Position numbers and translations under genes: made by a program
Part shown: positions 5,398 through 5,805 of the stretch, one piece after another
Position numbering within the stretch: position 1 is the first letter of the stretch
How the letters are laid out: every line of letters starts with the position of its first letter
Notes under the pieces: model-generated
The model's input: the letters and a program-made list of their open reading frames with translations, nothing else
What the model was told of the DNA's origin: nothing
Database searches by the model: none
Assembly: GCA_021796175.1 (NCBI GenBank)
Contig: JAJYOM010000105.1
Location: 1-5,805, forward strand
Origin: Thermoplasmata archaeon
GTDB lineage: Archaea > Thermoplasmatota > Thermoplasmata > Sysuiplasmatales > Sysuiplasmataceae
Reading direction: 5' to 3'
DNA length: 5,805 nucleotides

Positions 5398-5805
5398 TTA
5401 AACAGTCAGCAGCATCTGATGCAGCAGAGTGTTGCCTGAGAGTTCAGGATGAAATACCAATCCTATCAGATTGTCCTGTCTAGCCATCGCTATGCGATCC
5501 GCTACCCTTGCAAGGGGCCTGCATTTTCCCCAAGTCTCTATGATTGCAGGCGCCCTTATGAATACACCGCGGAATGGTTTTTCAAATCCCTTAATTTCGA
5601 CGTCCGTCTCGAAAGATTCTCTCTGCCTGCCGAAGTAATTCCTGTCGACCTTCATATCCATAAGGCCAAGTAGTTTTGTGGAAGTCTTCTCCACCTGTCC
5701 ATCTCCCCTTCGAGCCATAAGTATGCAGCCGGCGCAGGTTCCCATCAGGGGCATGCCTTCACCTGCCCTCCTGACTATCTCTTCAAACATACCGGCTCTC
5801 ACAAG
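5398..5805 (-). CDS. pdxT: pyridoxal 5'-phosphate synthase glutaminase subunit PdxT (partial, 5' end outside window)
   Basis: PdxT hydrolyses glutamine and channels ammonia to PdxS, which builds pyridoxal phosphate from ribose 5-phosphate and glyceraldehyde 3-phosphate. The frame is still open at the right edge, and about 135 codons of a family of usually about 190-200 are present. The missing N-terminus would carry the glutamine-binding GGES motif. The class I glutaminase triad is visible: the nucleophilic Cys in GTCAG (codon at 5734-5736), and His and Glu in FHPEL (codons at 5449-5451 and 5443-5445). The family signature RNYFGRQRESFE and VFIRAPAI are intact. GTG (5800-5802) and ATG codons near the edge are internal, because the family sequence continues upstream of them. 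pdxS is not in view. The gene ends 2 bp from the convergent GGGP synthase stop. Confidence 0.94.
   Translation of the reverse strand, partial: LVRAGMFEEIVRRAGEGMPLMGTCAGCILMARRGDGQVEKTSTKLLGLMDMKVDRNYFGRQRESFETDVEIKGFEKPFRGVFIRAPAIIETWGKCRPLARVADRIAMARQDNLIGLVFHPELSGNTLLHQMLLTV

Noticed and set aside
5406..5426. Palindrome-like CAGCAGCATCTGATGCAGCAG near the end of pdxT
   Set aside because: It encodes the conserved C-terminal Leu-Leu-His-Gln-Met-Leu-Leu of PdxT. The core stem is 4-5 bp with almost no loop, and the flanks are direct, not inverted, repeats.
1..5805. A previously undescribed defence, mobile or biosynthetic system
   Set aside because: Every substantial coding region belongs to a recognisable housekeeping or membrane-protease family. 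There are no repeats, integrase or transposase genes, toxin pairs or arrays, and no compositional break.

Overview
The window looks like core chromosome of an archaeon. RadA recombinase, a THUMP-type tRNA G10 methyltransferase and two consecutive ether-lipid enzymes (geranylgeranylglyceryl phosphate synthase and a UbiA-family digeranylgeranylglyceryl phosphate synthase) form an archaeal gene set. TATA-like boxes lie about 25 nt before several starts, which is archaeal promoter architecture. AGG/AGA arginine codons are common. A euryarchaeal lineage such as Thermoplasmata is my best guess, but that is inference from gene style only.

Layout: (1) Bases 1-61 probably hold the last codons of a + strand gene that begins outside the window. 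(2) radA (140-1105, +) and trmG10 (1129-2166, +) form a likely two-gene transcript behind a TATA box at 107-116. (3) A large intramembrane site-2 protease (M50, EGY1-like) lies on the minus strand at 2157-3611 and overlaps the end of trmG10 tail to tail by 10 bp. (4) A 180-bp divergent promoter region (3612-3791) serves the protease leftwards and the lipid genes rightwards. (5) ubiA/DGGGP synthase (3792-4643) and GGGP synthase (4646-5395) are tightly coupled. (6) pdxT (minus strand, from 5398, cut by the right edge) converges on GGGP synthase with 2 bp between the stop codons.

The lipid pair carries out two successive committed steps: glycerol-1-phosphate plus GGPP gives GGGP, then a second GGPP gives DGGGP, the unsaturated archaetidic precursor. 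RadA and TrmG10 are unrelated housekeeping functions (recombination and tRNA modification). The protease is a membrane enzyme with a C-terminal extracytoplasmic beta-rich domain. PdxT supplies ammonia for vitamin B6 synthesis.

The starts follow a pattern. Genes that head transcripts appear leaderless or nearly so: radA from the ATG at 140, the protease from a GTG at 3611, and ubiA with a very short leader. The internal gene GGGP synthase has a strong Shine-Dalgarno and a TTG start. I found no mobile element, CRISPR array, RNA gene or novel multi-gene system; the most individual feature is the architecture of the site-2 protease.
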